NCBI RefSeq assembly: GCF_022179245.1 | Contig: NZ_BPQM01000002.1 | Location: 111,978-175,977, forward strand | Length of the DNA stretch: 64,000 bases | Direction: 5' to 3' | Source: Methylobacterium gregans | GTDB lineage: Bacteria; Pseudomonadota; Alphaproteobacteria; Rhizobiales; Beijerinckiaceae | In this document: one piece after another, positions 1 to 9,313 of the stretch | Position numbering within the stretch: the stretch's first letter is position 1 | Layout: every line of letters starts with the position of its first letter | Position numbers and translations under genes: made by a program | The notes under the pieces: generated by a model | The model's database searches: none | Seen by the model: the letters and a program-made list of their open reading frames with translations, nothing else | Told to the model about the DNA's origin: nothing

Positions 1-319
1 GGCGCCGCCCCCCTATTCGGGCACCTGGGCCGAGTCGACCCCGGTCGGCGGCGAGCCGCTTCTGGAGGCGGCCGCCCGCCACCTCGTCCCCGTGCCGGGG
101 CCGCTCGCCGATTACCGGGCGGCGCCGGGCGACGTGCTGCTCTTCCGCTTCCGCGCCCACCTGCCCGCCCGGCACTGCGCCATCGCGACCGGGCCGGACC
201 GGATGATCCACGCCCACGACCGCGCCCGCGTCGCTGAGGTCGCGCTCACGCCCTGGTGGCGGCGCCACCTCGCGGGCGTGTTTCGCTTCCCGGCACGCCG
301 CGGGCTCACGCCGCCCTGA
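1..319 (+). CDS. NlpC/P60 family peptidase of the GTA tail module (5' end outside window)
   Basis: The frame is open from the first bases of the window to a TGA at 317-319, leaving about 105 C-terminal residues. It contains PPYSGTWAE near the start, then [10 protein letters not shown], the histidine in ARHCAI, and a C-terminal GVFRFPARR. These are the conserved segments of the NlpC/P60-like peptidases encoded in gene transfer agents (orfg14 type), which are thought to open peptidoglycan for DNA entry. The catalytic cysteine would lie upstream of the window and cannot be checked. The next GTA-type gene downstream starts only at 2177, because a chemotaxis receptor gene on the other strand intervenes; the two 3' ends overlap by 14 bases. 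Family assignment is confident, the role in a GTA is inferred from the following tail gene. Confidence 0.8.
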   Translation, partial: APPPYSGTWAESTPVGGEPLLEAAARHLVPVPGPLADYRAAPGDVLLFRFRAHLPARHCAIATGPDRMIHAHDRARVAEVALTPWWRRHLAGVFRFPARRGLTPP

Positions 320-1997
320 CGGTGGCGAGGAAGCGCGCGACCTCGCCGGTGAGATGCTCGGACTGGCGCGACAGCTCGGAGGCCGCGGCGAGAACTTGGC
401 TCGCCGCCGCGCCCGTCTCCTCGGCGGCGCCCGCCACGCCCGCGATGTTCTGCGTCACCGCGCCGGTGCCGGCCGAGGCCTGGGAGACGTTGCGCACGAT
501 CTCCTGGGTCGCCGCCCCCTGCTCCTCTACCGCCGCCGCGATCGAGGTCGCCACGCCCGAGATCTCGCGGATCCGGCCCGTGATGTCGCCGATGGCACCG
601 ACCGCCTGACCGGTCGCTCCCTGAATCCGGCCGATCTGCTGGGTGATCTCCTCCGTCGCCCGCGCCGTCTGGGCGGCCAGCTCCTTCACCTCGGCCGCCA
701 CCACCGCAAAGCCCCGGCCCGCCTCGCCGGCGCGCGCCGCCTCGATCGTGGCGTTCAAGGCCAGCAGGTTGGTCTGGCCCGCGATCGAGGAGATCAGCGC
801 CACCACGTCGCCGATCCGCGCGACAGAGCCGTTGAGGGCCTGCACCAGGGCGGCGGTCTGATCGGCCTCGCCGACGGCCCGCCGGGCGAGGTCCGCAGAG
901 CCGTCGACCTGCCGGCCGATCTCGCCGACCGAGGCACCGAGCTCCTCGGCCGCCGCCGCCACGGTGTTCACGTTCACGGAGGCCTCCTCGGCCGCGGTCG
1001 CGGCCGTCATCGACCGCCCGGCCGTCTCGGCGGCCGTCGCGCTCATGGTCTGGGCGGTGGCCTGCAATTCGGTGGCGGAGGCGGAGACGGTGCCGACGAT
1101 GCCGCCGACCGCGCGCTCGAAGCCGTCGGCGAGCTCGACCATGGTGCGGCGGCGTTCCGCGGCGGCGGCCGCATCCGCGATGCGCCGGATCTCGGCCTGC
1201 TCGGCGGCCTTCTGCGCCACCATCGCCTTGATGCCCTCGACGGCGCGGCCCACCGCGCCGATCTCGTCCCCGCGCCGCGCCTCCGCGATCTCCGCCTCGA
1301 TCTCGCCGCGGGCCATCCGCTGCAGCACCGCGACCAGACGGCCGAGCGGCCGGCTGATGCCGAGGATTGCCACCAGGGCCGCCGCGACGATGCCGGCGAG
1401 GAGCCCGAGCCCGCTGAAGAGCCAGAGGCTGAGGCGCGTCGACGCGCTCTCCCGGGCAAGGGTCTGCGCGCCGGCCTCCATGCTGGCCGCGATGTCGGCG
1501 CCGAGCTTCGAGGCGCTGCCGGTGAGCGCCGTGAAGCTCGGATCGACGTCCCGGTGGATGAGGGCGAGCGCCTCCGCGTTGAGGTTGGCCTCGCCGAGGG
1601 AGCGCGCCTCCGAGACGTTGGACACGAAGCTCTCCGCCCGGGCGCGGACCTCCTCGATCCGCCCGGCGAAGGCCGGCATGTCGGCCGCGATCTCGGCGAA
1701 GAGCTGGCGCAGGCCCGGCACCGTCCCCTCGAACTGCGCCGACGCCTTCCGGATCTCCTCGGCGTCGGTCTCGGCGATCGTGCGGTAGACCGCGTAGTAC
1801 ATCTCGTAGATGTGCCGGTTGATGCGCCGCGCATTCGCCGCCGCCCGCGCGTCGTGCGCGATGAAGCGGTCGTAGCTCTCGCCGATCGCGCCCATGCGGG
1901 CGCTCGCGTGCCAGATGCAGGCGCCGACGATGACGCCGATCAGGGCAACGACTGCCGCAATCTTATGCAAGATCCGAACGCGTGAAAGCAGGTTCAT
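306..1997 (-). CDS. Methyl-accepting chemotaxis protein
   Basis: This is a 563-residue transmembrane chemoreceptor. A membrane segment near residues 11-30 and a second near 190-212 flank a mostly helical periplasmic domain of about 155 residues. A HAMP region ([18 protein letters not shown]) follows, then a long coiled-coil signalling domain. The hairpin tip around residues 395-435 carries the highly conserved segments [20 protein letters not shown] and [15 protein letters not shown], which contact CheA and CheW. No C-terminal CheR-binding pentapeptide is visible; the protein ends LATVRAA. The ligand is unknown. Its setting is odd: it lies antisense between two GTA tail genes, overlapping the end of the peptidase gene and diverging from the tail protein gene. 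The start is the ATG at 1997, with only a weak ribosome site. Confidence 0.93.
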   Translation of the reverse strand: MNLLSRVRILHKIAAVVALIGVIVGACIWHASARMGAIGESYDRFIAHDARAAANARRINRHIYEMYYAVYRTIAETDAEEIRKASAQFEGTVPGLRQLFAEIAADMPAFAGRIEEVRARAESFVSNVSEARSLGEANLNAEALALIHRDVDPSFTALTGSASKLGADIAASMEAGAQTLARESASTRLSLWLFSGLGLLAGIVAAALVAILGISRPLGRLVAVLQRMARGEIEAEIAEARRGDEIGAVGRAVEGIKAMVAQKAAEQAEIRRIADAAAAAERRRTMVELADGFERAVGGIVGTVSASATELQATAQTMSATAAETAGRSMTAATAAEEASVNVNTVAAAAEELGASVGEIGRQVDGSADLARRAVGEADQTAALVQALNGSVARIGDVVALISSIAGQTNLLALNATIEAARAGEAGRGFAVVAAEVKELAAQTARATEEITQQIGRIQGATGQAVGAIGDITGRIREISGVATSIAAAVEEQGAATQEIVRNVSQASAGTGAVTQNIAGVAGAAEETGAAASQVLAAASELSRQSEHLTGEVARFLATVRAA

Positions 1998-2176
1998 CGA
2001 AGGTAGCCGGCGATGTTCTGACAGAGCCTAAAAGCTACAGCATCCTGCGTTAACGCCGGCTTTAGCCTGAGATTTCTGGTTCAGTACTCGATCCTGCCTA
2101 CCCTGGATTGTGCCTGCTCCTTGTGGTGGCGCATCCGGATACGGCCGGTCTCGTCTCTCATTGCCCGGAGCGCCCC

Positions 2177-5100
2177 ATGGCAACGCTGATCCTGTCCACG
2201 GCCGGGTCGGTCGTCGGCACCGCGCTCGGCGGGCCGATCGGCGGCGTCATCGGGCAGACGCTCGGCGCCGCGGCGGGTGGGGCGATCGACGGGGCGCTGC
2301 TCGGCGGCCGGTCCGGACCGCGCCACGTCGCGGGCCCGCGGCTCGCCGACGTGGCGGGCCTCGGCTCGACCGAGGGCGATCCGGTGCCCCGGGTCTACGG
2401 CCGCGCCCGCATCGGCGGCACCCTGATCTGGGCGACGCGGCCGCTCGAGGTCGCCAACACCGCGGTCGAGCGCGCCGGTGCCGGTGCCAAGGGCGGTGGC
2501 GGGCAGCGCACGGTGCGCACCGCCTACGCCTATTTCGCCAACCTCGCGGTCGGCCTCTGCGAGGGCGAGATCGCCTGCATCCGCCGGATCTGGGCGGACG
2601 GGCGCGAACTCGACCAGACCGGCCTGACGCTGCGCGTCCACCGGGGCGGGACGGACCAGGCGCCCGACCCGCTCGTCGTCGCCAAGGAGGGGCCGGAGAA
2701 CGCGCCCGGCTATCGCGGCCTCGCCTACGTGGTGTTCGAGGGCCTGCCCCTCGCCGATTTCGGCAACCGCATCCCGCAATTCGCCTTCGAGGTGGTGCGG
2801 CCGGTCAACGGGCTGGCGCCGCTGGTGCGCGCGGTCGACCTGATTCCGGGGGCGAGCGAGTTCGCGCTCGATCCGAACCTCGTCACGGTCGATCTCGGCC
2901 TCGGCCGCACGCGGCCCGCCAACCGCCATCAGGTCCAGGCGGCGACCGACGTCACCGCCTCGCTCGACGCGCTCCAGGCGCTCTGCCCGAATCTCGCCCG
3001 CGTCGCCGTGGTGGTGTCCTGGTTCGGAGACGACCTGCGGGCGGGCACCTGCCGGGTGGTGCCGAAGGTCGAGGACGGCGGCAGGGCGACGACCGGCGAC
3101 CTCTGGCAGGTGGCGGGCATCCCCCGCGCGGGCGCCGCCGTGATGAGCCGGGCCCCGGACGGCACGCCGGCCTTCGGCGGTACCCCCTCGGATGCCGGCC
3201 TGACCCGGCTGGTGGCGGAACTGGCCCGCCGCGGCCTGGCGGTGGTGCTCTACCCCTTCGTGATGATGGACATCCCCCACGGCAACGGCCTGCCGGACCC
3301 GCACGACGCGGCCGCCGCCGGGCAGCCGCCCTATCCCTGGCGCGGGCGCATCACCTGCCACCCGGCCCCGGGCGCGCCGGGGAGCCCGGACGGCACCGCG
3401 GCGGCCTCGGCCCAGGTGGCGGCCTTCTTCGGGGGCCCCGAGGGCTACCGGCGGCAGGTGCTGCACTACGCGACCCTCGCCGCCGGCTGGGCCGCCGCCG
3501 GCACGCCGCTCGCGGGGCTGGTGATCGGCAGCGAACTCGTCGGGCTGACCCGAGTGCGGGGCGCCGCCGGCTACCCGGCGGTCGACGCGCTGCGGGGCCT
3601 CGCGGCGGACGCGCGGGCGATCCTCGGGCCTGCCGTGCCCCTGGTCTACGCCGCCGACTGGACCGAGTACGGCGCCCATGTCCGCGACGGCGGCGCGGAG
3701 ATCCGCTTCCCCCTCGACCCGCTCTTCGCCGACCCGAACATCGCGGCGGTGGGCATCGACTACTACCCGCCGCTGACCGACTGGCGCAACGCCCCCGGGC
3801 ACGCCGACGCCGCCCTCGCCGACACGATCCACGACCGCGCCTACCTCACCGGATCCTGCGGCCGGGGCGAGGCCTTCGACTGGTACTATCCCGATGCGGA
3901 GGCCCGCGCCGCACAGAGCCGTGTCCCGATCACGGACGGCCGCTACGGGAAGCCGTGGCTCTACCGGGCCAAGGACCTCGTCGGCTGGTGGTCGAACCGC
4001 CATGTCGAGCGCGTCGGCGGCGTCGAGACCGGGCCGACGCCGTGGGTGCCGCGAGGAAAGCCGATCTGGCTCACCGAGATCGGCGTGCCGGCGGTCGACA
4101 AGGGCACCAACGGGCCGAACGTCTTCCCCGACCCGAAATCCTCCGAGAGCGCCGCCCCGCCGGGCTCGGCGGGCACGCGCGACGAGCTGATCCAGTTGCG
4201 CGGCCTGGAGGCGATCCTGACGCGCTTCGACCCGGCGGCGCCGGGGTTCTCCGAGGCGCACAACCCGGTCTCGCCGCTCTACGGCGGGCGCATGGTCGAT
4301 CCGGCCGCGATCTTCGTCTGGGCCTGGGACGCGCGGCCCTTCCCGGCCTTTCCGGAGACCGACGCGGTCTGGGCCGACACCGGCAACTGGCGGGTCGGGC
4401 ACTGGATCACCGGCCGGATCGAGGGCTGCGACCTCGACCGGCTGGTCGCCGCGATCCTGGCCGATCTCGGCGTGGACGCGACCGCCCGGATCGAGGCGGC
4501 CGCCTTCCTCGACGGCTACGTGATCGACCGCCCGCTCTCGGCCCGCGCCGCGCTGGAGCCGCTGGCCCAGCTCTACGGGCTCGACGTCTCGGCGGTCGCC
4601 GGCACCCTGCGCCTGCGGGGCCCGCGCCGCGAGACCGCGCTGGCGCTGTCGGAGGACGATCTGGTGCGCCTCGCCGAGACCGAGGCGCCCCTCGCCCAGG
4701 TCCGGGCGGAGGAGAGCGCCCTGCCCCGCAGCGTCGAGCTCGGCTTCACCGACTCGGAGAGCCCCGGCTACCGGCGCGCCACCGCCGCCGCGTCGCGCCC
4801 GGCCGGCGGGCGGCGCCGGGAGAGCCGGATCGAGGCGGCGATCGTCACCCGGCGCGCGAGCGCGGAGGCGCTGACGGAGGCCCTGCTCGACCGCACCATC
4901 GCGGGCCGCGACACCGCCCGCCTCACGCTGAGCCCCCGCCTCGTCGCGCTGGAGCCCGGCGATCTCGTGGCGCTGCCGGCCGCGCGGGCGGCCGGGCCGG
5001 CGCTCCAGCGCGTCACCCGCATCGACGATGGCCCGGCGGGCCGCCGCCTCGAGACGCGGGGCGTGCCGCTGCACGGTGCCGGCCCGGCCCGGCGCGCAGC

Positions 5101-6091
5101 GGTGCGCCTCGGCGGCAGCGTGCCGGCCCCGGCGCTCCCGGGGCGGCCCTTCTGCGCGGTGCTCGACCTGCCGGCGGAGCGCGGCGAGCCCGCCGCCCTG
5201 CAATGGCTCGCCGTCGCGGCCGATCCCTGGCCCGGCGCGGTCGCGGTCTGGCGCGGCGCGGGCGCGGACGGCCCGCTCGCCCTCCACCGCACCCTCGACC
5301 ATCCGGCCTGCCTCGGGCGCACCCTGTCCGCGCTCCCGCCGGGGCCACTCTGGCGCATCGACCGGGCGGCGCGCCTCGACGTCACGCTCCGCCACGCGGG
5401 CGCGCTGGCGAGCCTGGACGAGGCCGCGTGGCTCTCCGGCGGCAACACCTTCGCGGTTGTGGCGCCGGACGGCACAGTGGAGATCCTGTCGGCGGCCGAG
5501 GCGCCCCTGACCGGCCCTGAGACCTGGCGGCTCGCCCGAATGCTGCGCGGGCTCGGCAACAGCGAGGCCGCGGCCGCGCGCGGCGCGCCCGCGGGCAGCC
5601 TCATCGTGCGCCTCGACGGCGGCGCCGTGGTCCCGCTGGTCGACCGGCTCGACGAGGCGGGGCGCAGCTTCCGCTACCGGATCGGACCGGCCGCGCGCGA
5701 TCCCGGCGACCCGGCCTTCGCGGAGGTTTCGGCGAGCGCGGGACTCGGCGCGTTCCGACCGCTCAGCCCCGTCCATCTCCGGGCGCGGCGGGAGGCGGCG
5801 GGCATCCGCCTCACCTGGATCCGCCGGGCGCGGGGCGCCTCCGACAGCTGGGAGCCCGCCGAGATCCCGCTGGACGAGCCGGAGGCCTACCGCGTCGCGA
5901 TCCTCGGGCCGGACGGCCGCACCCTGCGCGCGGTTGCGACCGCCGAGCCGGCGCTGCTCTACCCGGCCGCCGACGAGAGCGCGGATTTCGGCGCAGCCCA
6001 GGCGGCGCTCACGGTCGCGGTGGAGCAGGCCGGCGCACTCGCCGGGCCGGGCGCGCCGGCCCAAGCGCGGGTGCCGGTGCGCGCGGGCTGA
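2177..6091 (+). CDS. GTA TIM-barrel-like tail protein (host specificity, orfg15 type)
   Basis: A 1304-residue protein starting MATLILSTAGS, the usual N terminus of this family. GGAG at 2167-2170 decides this start over an upstream in-frame one at 2108. The first 60 residues are a glycine-rich, membrane-active-looking segment (GTALGGPIGGVIGQ). Around residues 430-730 there is a glycosidase-like TIM-barrel region, with YAADWTEYG, GIDYYPPLTDWR and KPIWLTEIGVP recognisable. The C-terminal half resembles phage tail tip proteins. In Rhodobacter capsulatus the equivalent megatron/host-specificity protein sits at the tail tip. It is followed at 89 bases by the tail-fibre-like gene. The family is clear; the assembly of a functional particle is not shown here, since the head genes would lie left of the window. 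Confidence 0.9.
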   Translation: MATLILSTAGSVVGTALGGPIGGVIGQTLGAAAGGAIDGALLGGRSGPRHVAGPRLADVAGLGSTEGDPVPRVYGRARIGGTLIWATRPLEVANTAVERAGAGAKGGGGQRTVRTAYAYFANLAVGLCEGEIACIRRIWADGRELDQTGLTLRVHRGGTDQAPDPLVVAKEGPENAPGYRGLAYVVFEGLPLADFGNRIPQFAFEVVRPVNGLAPLVRAVDLIPGASEFALDPNLVTVDLGLGRTRPANRHQVQAATDVTASLDALQALCPNLARVAVVVSWFGDDLRAGTCRVVPKVEDGGRATTGDLWQVAGIPRAGAAVMSRAPDGTPAFGGTPSDAGLTRLVAELARRGLAVVLYPFVMMDIPHGNGLPDPHDAAAAGQPPYPWRGRITCHPAPGAPGSPDGTAAASAQVAAFFGGPEGYRRQVLHYATLAAGWAAAGTPLAGLVIGSELVGLTRVRGAAGYPAVDALRGLAADARAILGPAVPLVYAADWTEYGAHVRDGGAEIRFPLDPLFADPNIAAVGIDYYPPLTDWRNAPGHADAALADTIHDRAYLTGSCGRGEAFDWYYPDAEARAAQSRVPITDGRYGKPWLYRAKDLVGWWSNRHVERVGGVETGPTPWVPRGKPIWLTEIGVPAVDKGTNGPNVFPDPKSSESAAPPGSAGTRDELIQLRGLEAILTRFDPAAPGFSEAHNPVSPLYGGRMVDPAAIFVWAWDARPFPAFPETDAVWADTGNWRVGHWITGRIEGCDLDRLVAAILADLGVDATARIEAAAFLDGYVIDRPLSARAALEPLAQLYGLDVSAVAGTLRLRGPRRETALALSEDDLVRLAETEAPLAQVRAEESALPRSVELGFTDSESPGYRRATAAASRPAGGRRRESRIEAAIVTRRASAEALTEALLDRTIAGRDTARLTLSPRLVALEPGDLVALPAARAAGPALQRVTRIDDGPAGRRLETRGVPLHGAGPARRAAVRLGGSVPAPALPGRPFCAVLDLPAERGEPAALQWLAVAADPWPGAVAVWRGAGADGPLALHRTLDHPACLGRTLSALPPGPLWRIDRAARLDVTLRHAGALASLDEAAWLSGGNTFAVVAPDGTVEILSAAEAPLTGPETWRLARMLRGLGNSEAAAARGAPAGSLIVRLDGGAVVPLVDRLDEAGRSFRYRIGPAARDPGDPAFAEVSASAGLGAFRPLSPVHLRARREAAGIRLTWIRRARGASDSWEPAEIPLDEPEAYRVAILGPDGRTLRAVATAEPALLYPAADESADFGAAQAALTVAVEQAGALAGPGAPAQARVPVRAG

Positions 6092-6179
6092 ACCGCCCTC
6101 GCCCGGCCCGGTCCGACGCCCCCGCATCGGCGCGGAGGTCGACGCACCCCATGCATCCGGTCACCCCCAGGAGCCCCCG

Positions 6180-7445
6180 ATGTCCACCCCGATGTCCACG
6201 ACCCGCAACCTCGCGCTGCCGCTGATCGCGGCGGCGCAGGCGCAGAAGCACGTCACCCACAACGAGGCGCTGGGGCTCCTCGACGCCCTGGTGCAGATCG
6301 CCTGCCTCGACAAGGACAGGTCGGAACCTCCATCGGCCCCGGCGGAGGGGGACCGATACCTCGTGCCGGCCGATCCCGGCGGCGCCTGGACCGGCCTTGG
6401 CGGACAGATCGCCTGTTTCCAGGGCGGCGTGTGGATCGGGCTCGCGCCGCGCCCCGGCTGGCTCGCCTGGCTCGTGGACGAAGGCGAGGCCTACCTGTTC
6501 ACCGGCTCAGGGTGGACGCCGCTCGCGGCGACGCTGCGCACCCTGCGGGATCTCGCCGGGCTCGGCGTCAACACCGTGCCGGACGCGGAGAACCGCCTCG
6601 CCGTGAAGGCGGACGGCGCCCTGTTCTCCTGGGACGAGACCCGGGCGGAGGCGGGCGACGTCCGGCTCGCGCTGAACAAGCGGGCGGCGGGGCGCGACGC
6701 CGCGCTGAGCTTCCAGGCCGGGTTCTCGGCCCGGGCGCTGCTGGGCCTCCTCGGGGACGACGACCTCGCCCTGAAGGTCTCCGCGGACGGTGCCGCCTTC
6801 GTCACCGCGCTCACCGTCGCGGCGGCGAGCGGGCGCGTGCGCCTGCCCGCGGGGCTCGACGGCACGCCCGTCGGCGCCGCCGACCCGGCCGCCGGGCGCT
6901 TCTCGGCCCTCGCGCTGGTGCCGGAGGCCGCCGACCCGGCGGGCGGCGCGCTCGGGCAGGTCGCGGTCAACGGCACCGACGGCGCGCTGAAGTGGTTCGA
7001 CGGCGCACGGTGGGCGCGGATCGCCAACCTCGCGAAGTTCACCGCCCGCACGAACTACGACAACTACGTCCCGGCCGGGACCTGGACCCGAATCGCCTTC
7101 AACGAGGCCGTCAGCAACGACCAGGGCGCGTTCCGGGCGGCGCAGAACCGCTTCGTCGCGCCGGAGGCCGGGCTCTACCGGCTCGGGGCGGCCCTCACCT
7201 ACCGCCGCAACGGCACGGGCCAGCCGAGCCTGTTCGAGGCGCGCTTCCACCGCGGCGGCACTCCCGCCGGGCACGGCCGGGCCGCGGCGGCCGGCCCCCT
7301 CGCGGACGGCGTGACCGGGCTCCGGCTCGACGCCGTGCTGCCGCTGGCGGCGGGCGAGACGGTCGAGGTCTTCGCCCGCCTCACCGGCGCGGACGGCTAC
7401 GCGGCCGCGGCCGAGTCCGCCTTCCACGGCGCCCAGTTGCCCTGA
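6180..7445 (+). CDS. DUF2793 tail-fibre-like protein
   Basis: A 421-residue protein. Its N-terminal about 110 residues match the DUF2793 family: LALPLIAAAQAQKHVTHNEA, then LDALVQIACLDKD, EGDRYLVP, and GWLAWLVDEGEAYLF. In R. capsulatus a DUF2793 protein encoded away from the main GTA cluster forms the tail fibre; here the gene directly follows the tail tip gene. The C-terminal part (from about residue 280, KFTARTNYDNYVPAGTWTRI) looks like a beta-sandwich receptor-binding domain of the C1q/TNF-like type often found in phage fibres; that is an inference from its pattern. The start is the ATG at 6180 with AGGAG at 6169-6173; a second ATG at 6192 is possible. Confidence 0.82.
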   Translation: MSTPMSTTRNLALPLIAAAQAQKHVTHNEALGLLDALVQIACLDKDRSEPPSAPAEGDRYLVPADPGGAWTGLGGQIACFQGGVWIGLAPRPGWLAWLVDEGEAYLFTGSGWTPLAATLRTLRDLAGLGVNTVPDAENRLAVKADGALFSWDETRAEAGDVRLALNKRAAGRDAALSFQAGFSARALLGLLGDDDLALKVSADGAAFVTALTVAAASGRVRLPAGLDGTPVGAADPAAGRFSALALVPEAADPAGGALGQVAVNGTDGALKWFDGARWARIANLAKFTARTNYDNYVPAGTWTRIAFNEAVSNDQGAFRAAQNRFVAPEAGLYRLGAALTYRRNGTGQPSLFEARFHRGGTPAGHGRAAAAGPLADGVTGLRLDAVLPLAAGETVEVFARLTGADGYAAAAESAFHGAQLP

Positions 7446-7474
7446 TCCCCCGGTCCAGATCTCCGGAGAGACCG

Positions 7475-8074
7475 ATGAACCTCAGCCCCATCGGCGAGGC
7501 CGTCCTCGTCGCGCGCGAGGGCCGGCGCCTCGCCGCCTACCGCGACAGCGTCGGCGTCTGGACGATCGGCATCGGCCACACCTCCTCGGCCGGGCCGCCG
7601 CGCGTCGTGCCGGGCCTCACCATCACGGCGGCGGAGAGCGACGCCCTCTTCGCGCGCGACGTCGAGGCCTACGTCGCGGCCGTACGGGAGGGCCTGACCG
7701 GCGCGGTCGGCCAGCACGCCTTCGACGCCCTGGTCTCGGTCTGCTTCAACATCGGCCCGGCGGCCTTCGCCCGCTCCACCTTCCTGAAGCGGCTCAACGC
7801 GGGCGACCTCCCGGGCGCCCGCGCGGCGCTGCTCTGGTGGGACAAGCCCGCCGCGATCCGCGGCCGGCGCGCGGCGGAAGCCGAGCAGCTCGTCACGCCC
7901 TACGCGCAGGCGCTGCCCCGGCCGGTGGCGGGCGCCCGTCCGGTCGCGGCAGCGGCGGTGTCGGATCCCGCGATGCCGACGCCCGCCCTCCGGCCGGTCG
8001 CCGCCCCACCCGGCCTGCTCGCGCGCCTCATGGCCCGGCTCGACGCGCTCCGGATCGGTCCGCGCCGCGCCTGA
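7475..8074 (+). CDS. GH24 lysozyme (endolysin)
   Basis: A 199-residue muramidase of T4 lysozyme type, which cleaves the glycan strands of peptidoglycan. The catalytic triad is recognisable as Glu15, Asp24 and Thr30, with the same spacing (9 and 6) as Glu11, Asp20 and Thr26 of T4 lysozyme, in the segments VAREGRRLAAYRD and WTIGIGHT. The domain ends near residue 150 (LVTPYAQALP) and an alanine/proline-rich C-terminal tail of about 50 residues follows, with a hydrophobic-basic end (LLARLMARLDALRI) that may associate with membrane. There is no classical signal peptide, so release would need a holin. It starts 29 bases after the fibre gene, with CGGAGAG upstream of ATG 7475. Confidence 0.9.
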   Translation: MNLSPIGEAVLVAREGRRLAAYRDSVGVWTIGIGHTSSAGPPRVVPGLTITAAESDALFARDVEAYVAAVREGLTGAVGQHAFDALVSVCFNIGPAAFARSTFLKRLNAGDLPGARAALLWWDKPAAIRGRRAAEAEQLVTPYAQALPRPVAGARPVAAAAVSDPAMPTPALRPVAAPPGLLARLMARLDALRIGPRRA

Positions 8075-8129
8075 CACGTCTCCCGAGCCGGCCGGGCCCG
8101 CCGCGCACCCCATCACAGCCGAGGATTCC

Positions 8130-8648
8130 ATGCCCCGCACGCTCACGCTCGCGGCGACCGCGCTCGCCGGCCTGTCCGCCCCGCTCGTCCTCTTGCCCAC
8201 GGCCGCCCTGGCGGCCGACGCCGCGGTGATCCTGCCCTGGGGCGACTGGCTCATCGCCCTCGCCCAGACGCTGCAGGCGGTGCTGACGCCGATGCTCATC
8301 GGCCTCGTCACCGGCCTAATCGCCCGCTTCGCGCCGCTCCTCAGCTACGTCGTCTCGCGCGGCATGGTCGAGGGCATGGTCGCCCGCGTCACCGACTACG
8401 CCCTGAACGCCGTCGCGGGCGCCGCCAAGGGGCGGGTGCTGACTGTGCCGGTGGGCTCGGCGGTGATCGCCGCAGCCGTGCAGCGGGCCGCCGATCAGGT
8501 GCCGGGCTTCGTGATCCGGGCCGCGGGCGGCCTGCCGGGCCTCGCCGAGCGGGTGTTCCGCCGCCTCGACTTGGAGGAGGGCGCCACCGCCGCCAACACC
8601 CTGGCGCCCGCCCTCGACGCCGTGGACCGCGGGCGGGCGCGGCGCTAG
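8130..8648 (+). CDS. Exported/membrane protein, possible holin
   Basis: A 172-residue protein I do not recognise at family level. Residues 1-29 form a hydrophobic signal-like segment ending LPTAALAADA. A second long hydrophobic stretch follows at about 33-65 (LPWGDWLIALAQ, LTPMLIGLVTGLIARF). The C-terminal half is amphipathic, with RAADQVPGFVIRAAGGLPG and a charged end. Two membrane spans followed by a charged tail, directly downstream of an endolysin and upstream of more small membrane proteins, fit a holin or holin partner. This rests on position and topology only. ATG 8130 has a weak ribosome site (GAGGATTCC). Confidence 0.6.
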   Translation: MPRTLTLAATALAGLSAPLVLLPTAALAADAAVILPWGDWLIALAQTLQAVLTPMLIGLVTGLIARFAPLLSYVVSRGMVEGMVARVTDYALNAVAGAAKGRVLTVPVGSAVIAAAVQRAADQVPGFVIRAAGGLPGLAERVFRRLDLEEGATAANTLAPALDAVDRGRARR

Positions 8649-8693
8649 GCGCGCGGCGGTCGCGGATCCGAACACCCGGCCCGGAGGAGCGCC

Positions 8694-9107
8694 ATGCAGA
8701 CCACGCGAACGCCGCCGGGCCCCGCCTGCCCCCGGGCGGCCCTCGACGCGCTCGGCCGCGAGGTCGGGCGCGCCCTGCCCCCGCCCGCGGACGGGCTCGG
8801 CGAGAGCCTCGTCCGGCGCGCGCTGGGGGAGAAGCCCGGCGAGGAGACCGAGGAGGACCGCCTCGTCGTGCGCTTCGGTACGGAGTGGCGGACCTTCATC
8901 CGGCGCCAGAATCCGGACCGGCTCGCCGCCCTCGACGCGCTGATCGACGGGCAGATCGAGCGCCGGGCGCTCGCCCGCTTCTACCGGCGGGTGCGCAACG
9001 CGGCGGTGGCGATCACGGTCGCGGGCTTCGCCGTGGCCCAGTTCGGGATCGACCGGCTGCCGGTCGTGCGCCAGGTCTGGCGCCTGCTACGGGGGGAGCT
9101 GCGATGA
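8694..9107 (+). CDS. Hypothetical protein with one C-terminal membrane segment
   Basis: A 137-residue protein with no recognised domain. The first 75 residues are soluble and charged (GEKPGEETEEDRLVVRFGTE). A positively charged helix (QIERRALARFYRRVRN) precedes one hydrophobic segment, AAVAITVAGFAVAQFG, and a basic C terminus. The arrangement suggests an inner-membrane anchor with most of the protein on one side. A GGAGGAG-like site precedes ATG 8694. Its stop overlaps the start of the next small gene (ATGA at 9104-9107), which indicates translational coupling. Membership in the lysis or particle-release module is inferred from position. Confidence 0.6.
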   Translation: MQTTRTPPGPACPRAALDALGREVGRALPPPADGLGESLVRRALGEKPGEETEEDRLVVRFGTEWRTFIRRQNPDRLAALDALIDGQIERRALARFYRRVRNAAVAITVAGFAVAQFGIDRLPVVRQVWRLLRGELR

Positions 9108-9313
9108 GGGCTGCGATCAGGGCTGCGATGCGGACGAGTCCGGCCCCCGTCCCGTGCCGCCGGGCCATCCGGCGCCGGCTGGCCCATCTCTGCCGTCTCG
9201 TCGCGGCCGGGCTGTTCCTGGCCACCTGCGGCGTCGCCTCCTACACGGCCGGGGCGCGCCACCGGGCGGAGCCGGGCCCGGAACGGGCGGCGAATCCGAT
9301 CTGTCCCGGCTGA
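9104..9313 (+). CDS. Small membrane/exported protein, spanin-like position
   Basis: A 69-residue frame whose ATG overlaps the stop of the preceding gene in an ATGA, with a strong GGGGGGAG site 6 bases upstream. The N terminus is basic (many Arg), followed by one hydrophobic segment around residues 30-48 (LCRLVAAGLFLATCGVASY), then a short hydrophilic proline-rich end. A cysteine sits in the hydrophobic segment, but the match to a lipobox is imperfect. Overlapping small genes after an endolysin are typical of Rz/Rz1 spanin pairs, which is the only reason to mention that role. It could also be a non-functional short frame. Confidence 0.4.
   Translation: MRAAIRAAMRTSPAPVPCRRAIRRRLAHLCRLVAAGLFLATCGVASYTAGARHRAEPGPERAANPICPG

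Noticed and set aside
2081..6127. A very long open frame antisense to the TIM-barrel tail gene (over 1300 codons)
   Set aside because: It mirrors the real gene's codon bias in a GC-rich genome, has arginine/alanine-rich composition without any motif, and the sense strand encodes a clear family protein.
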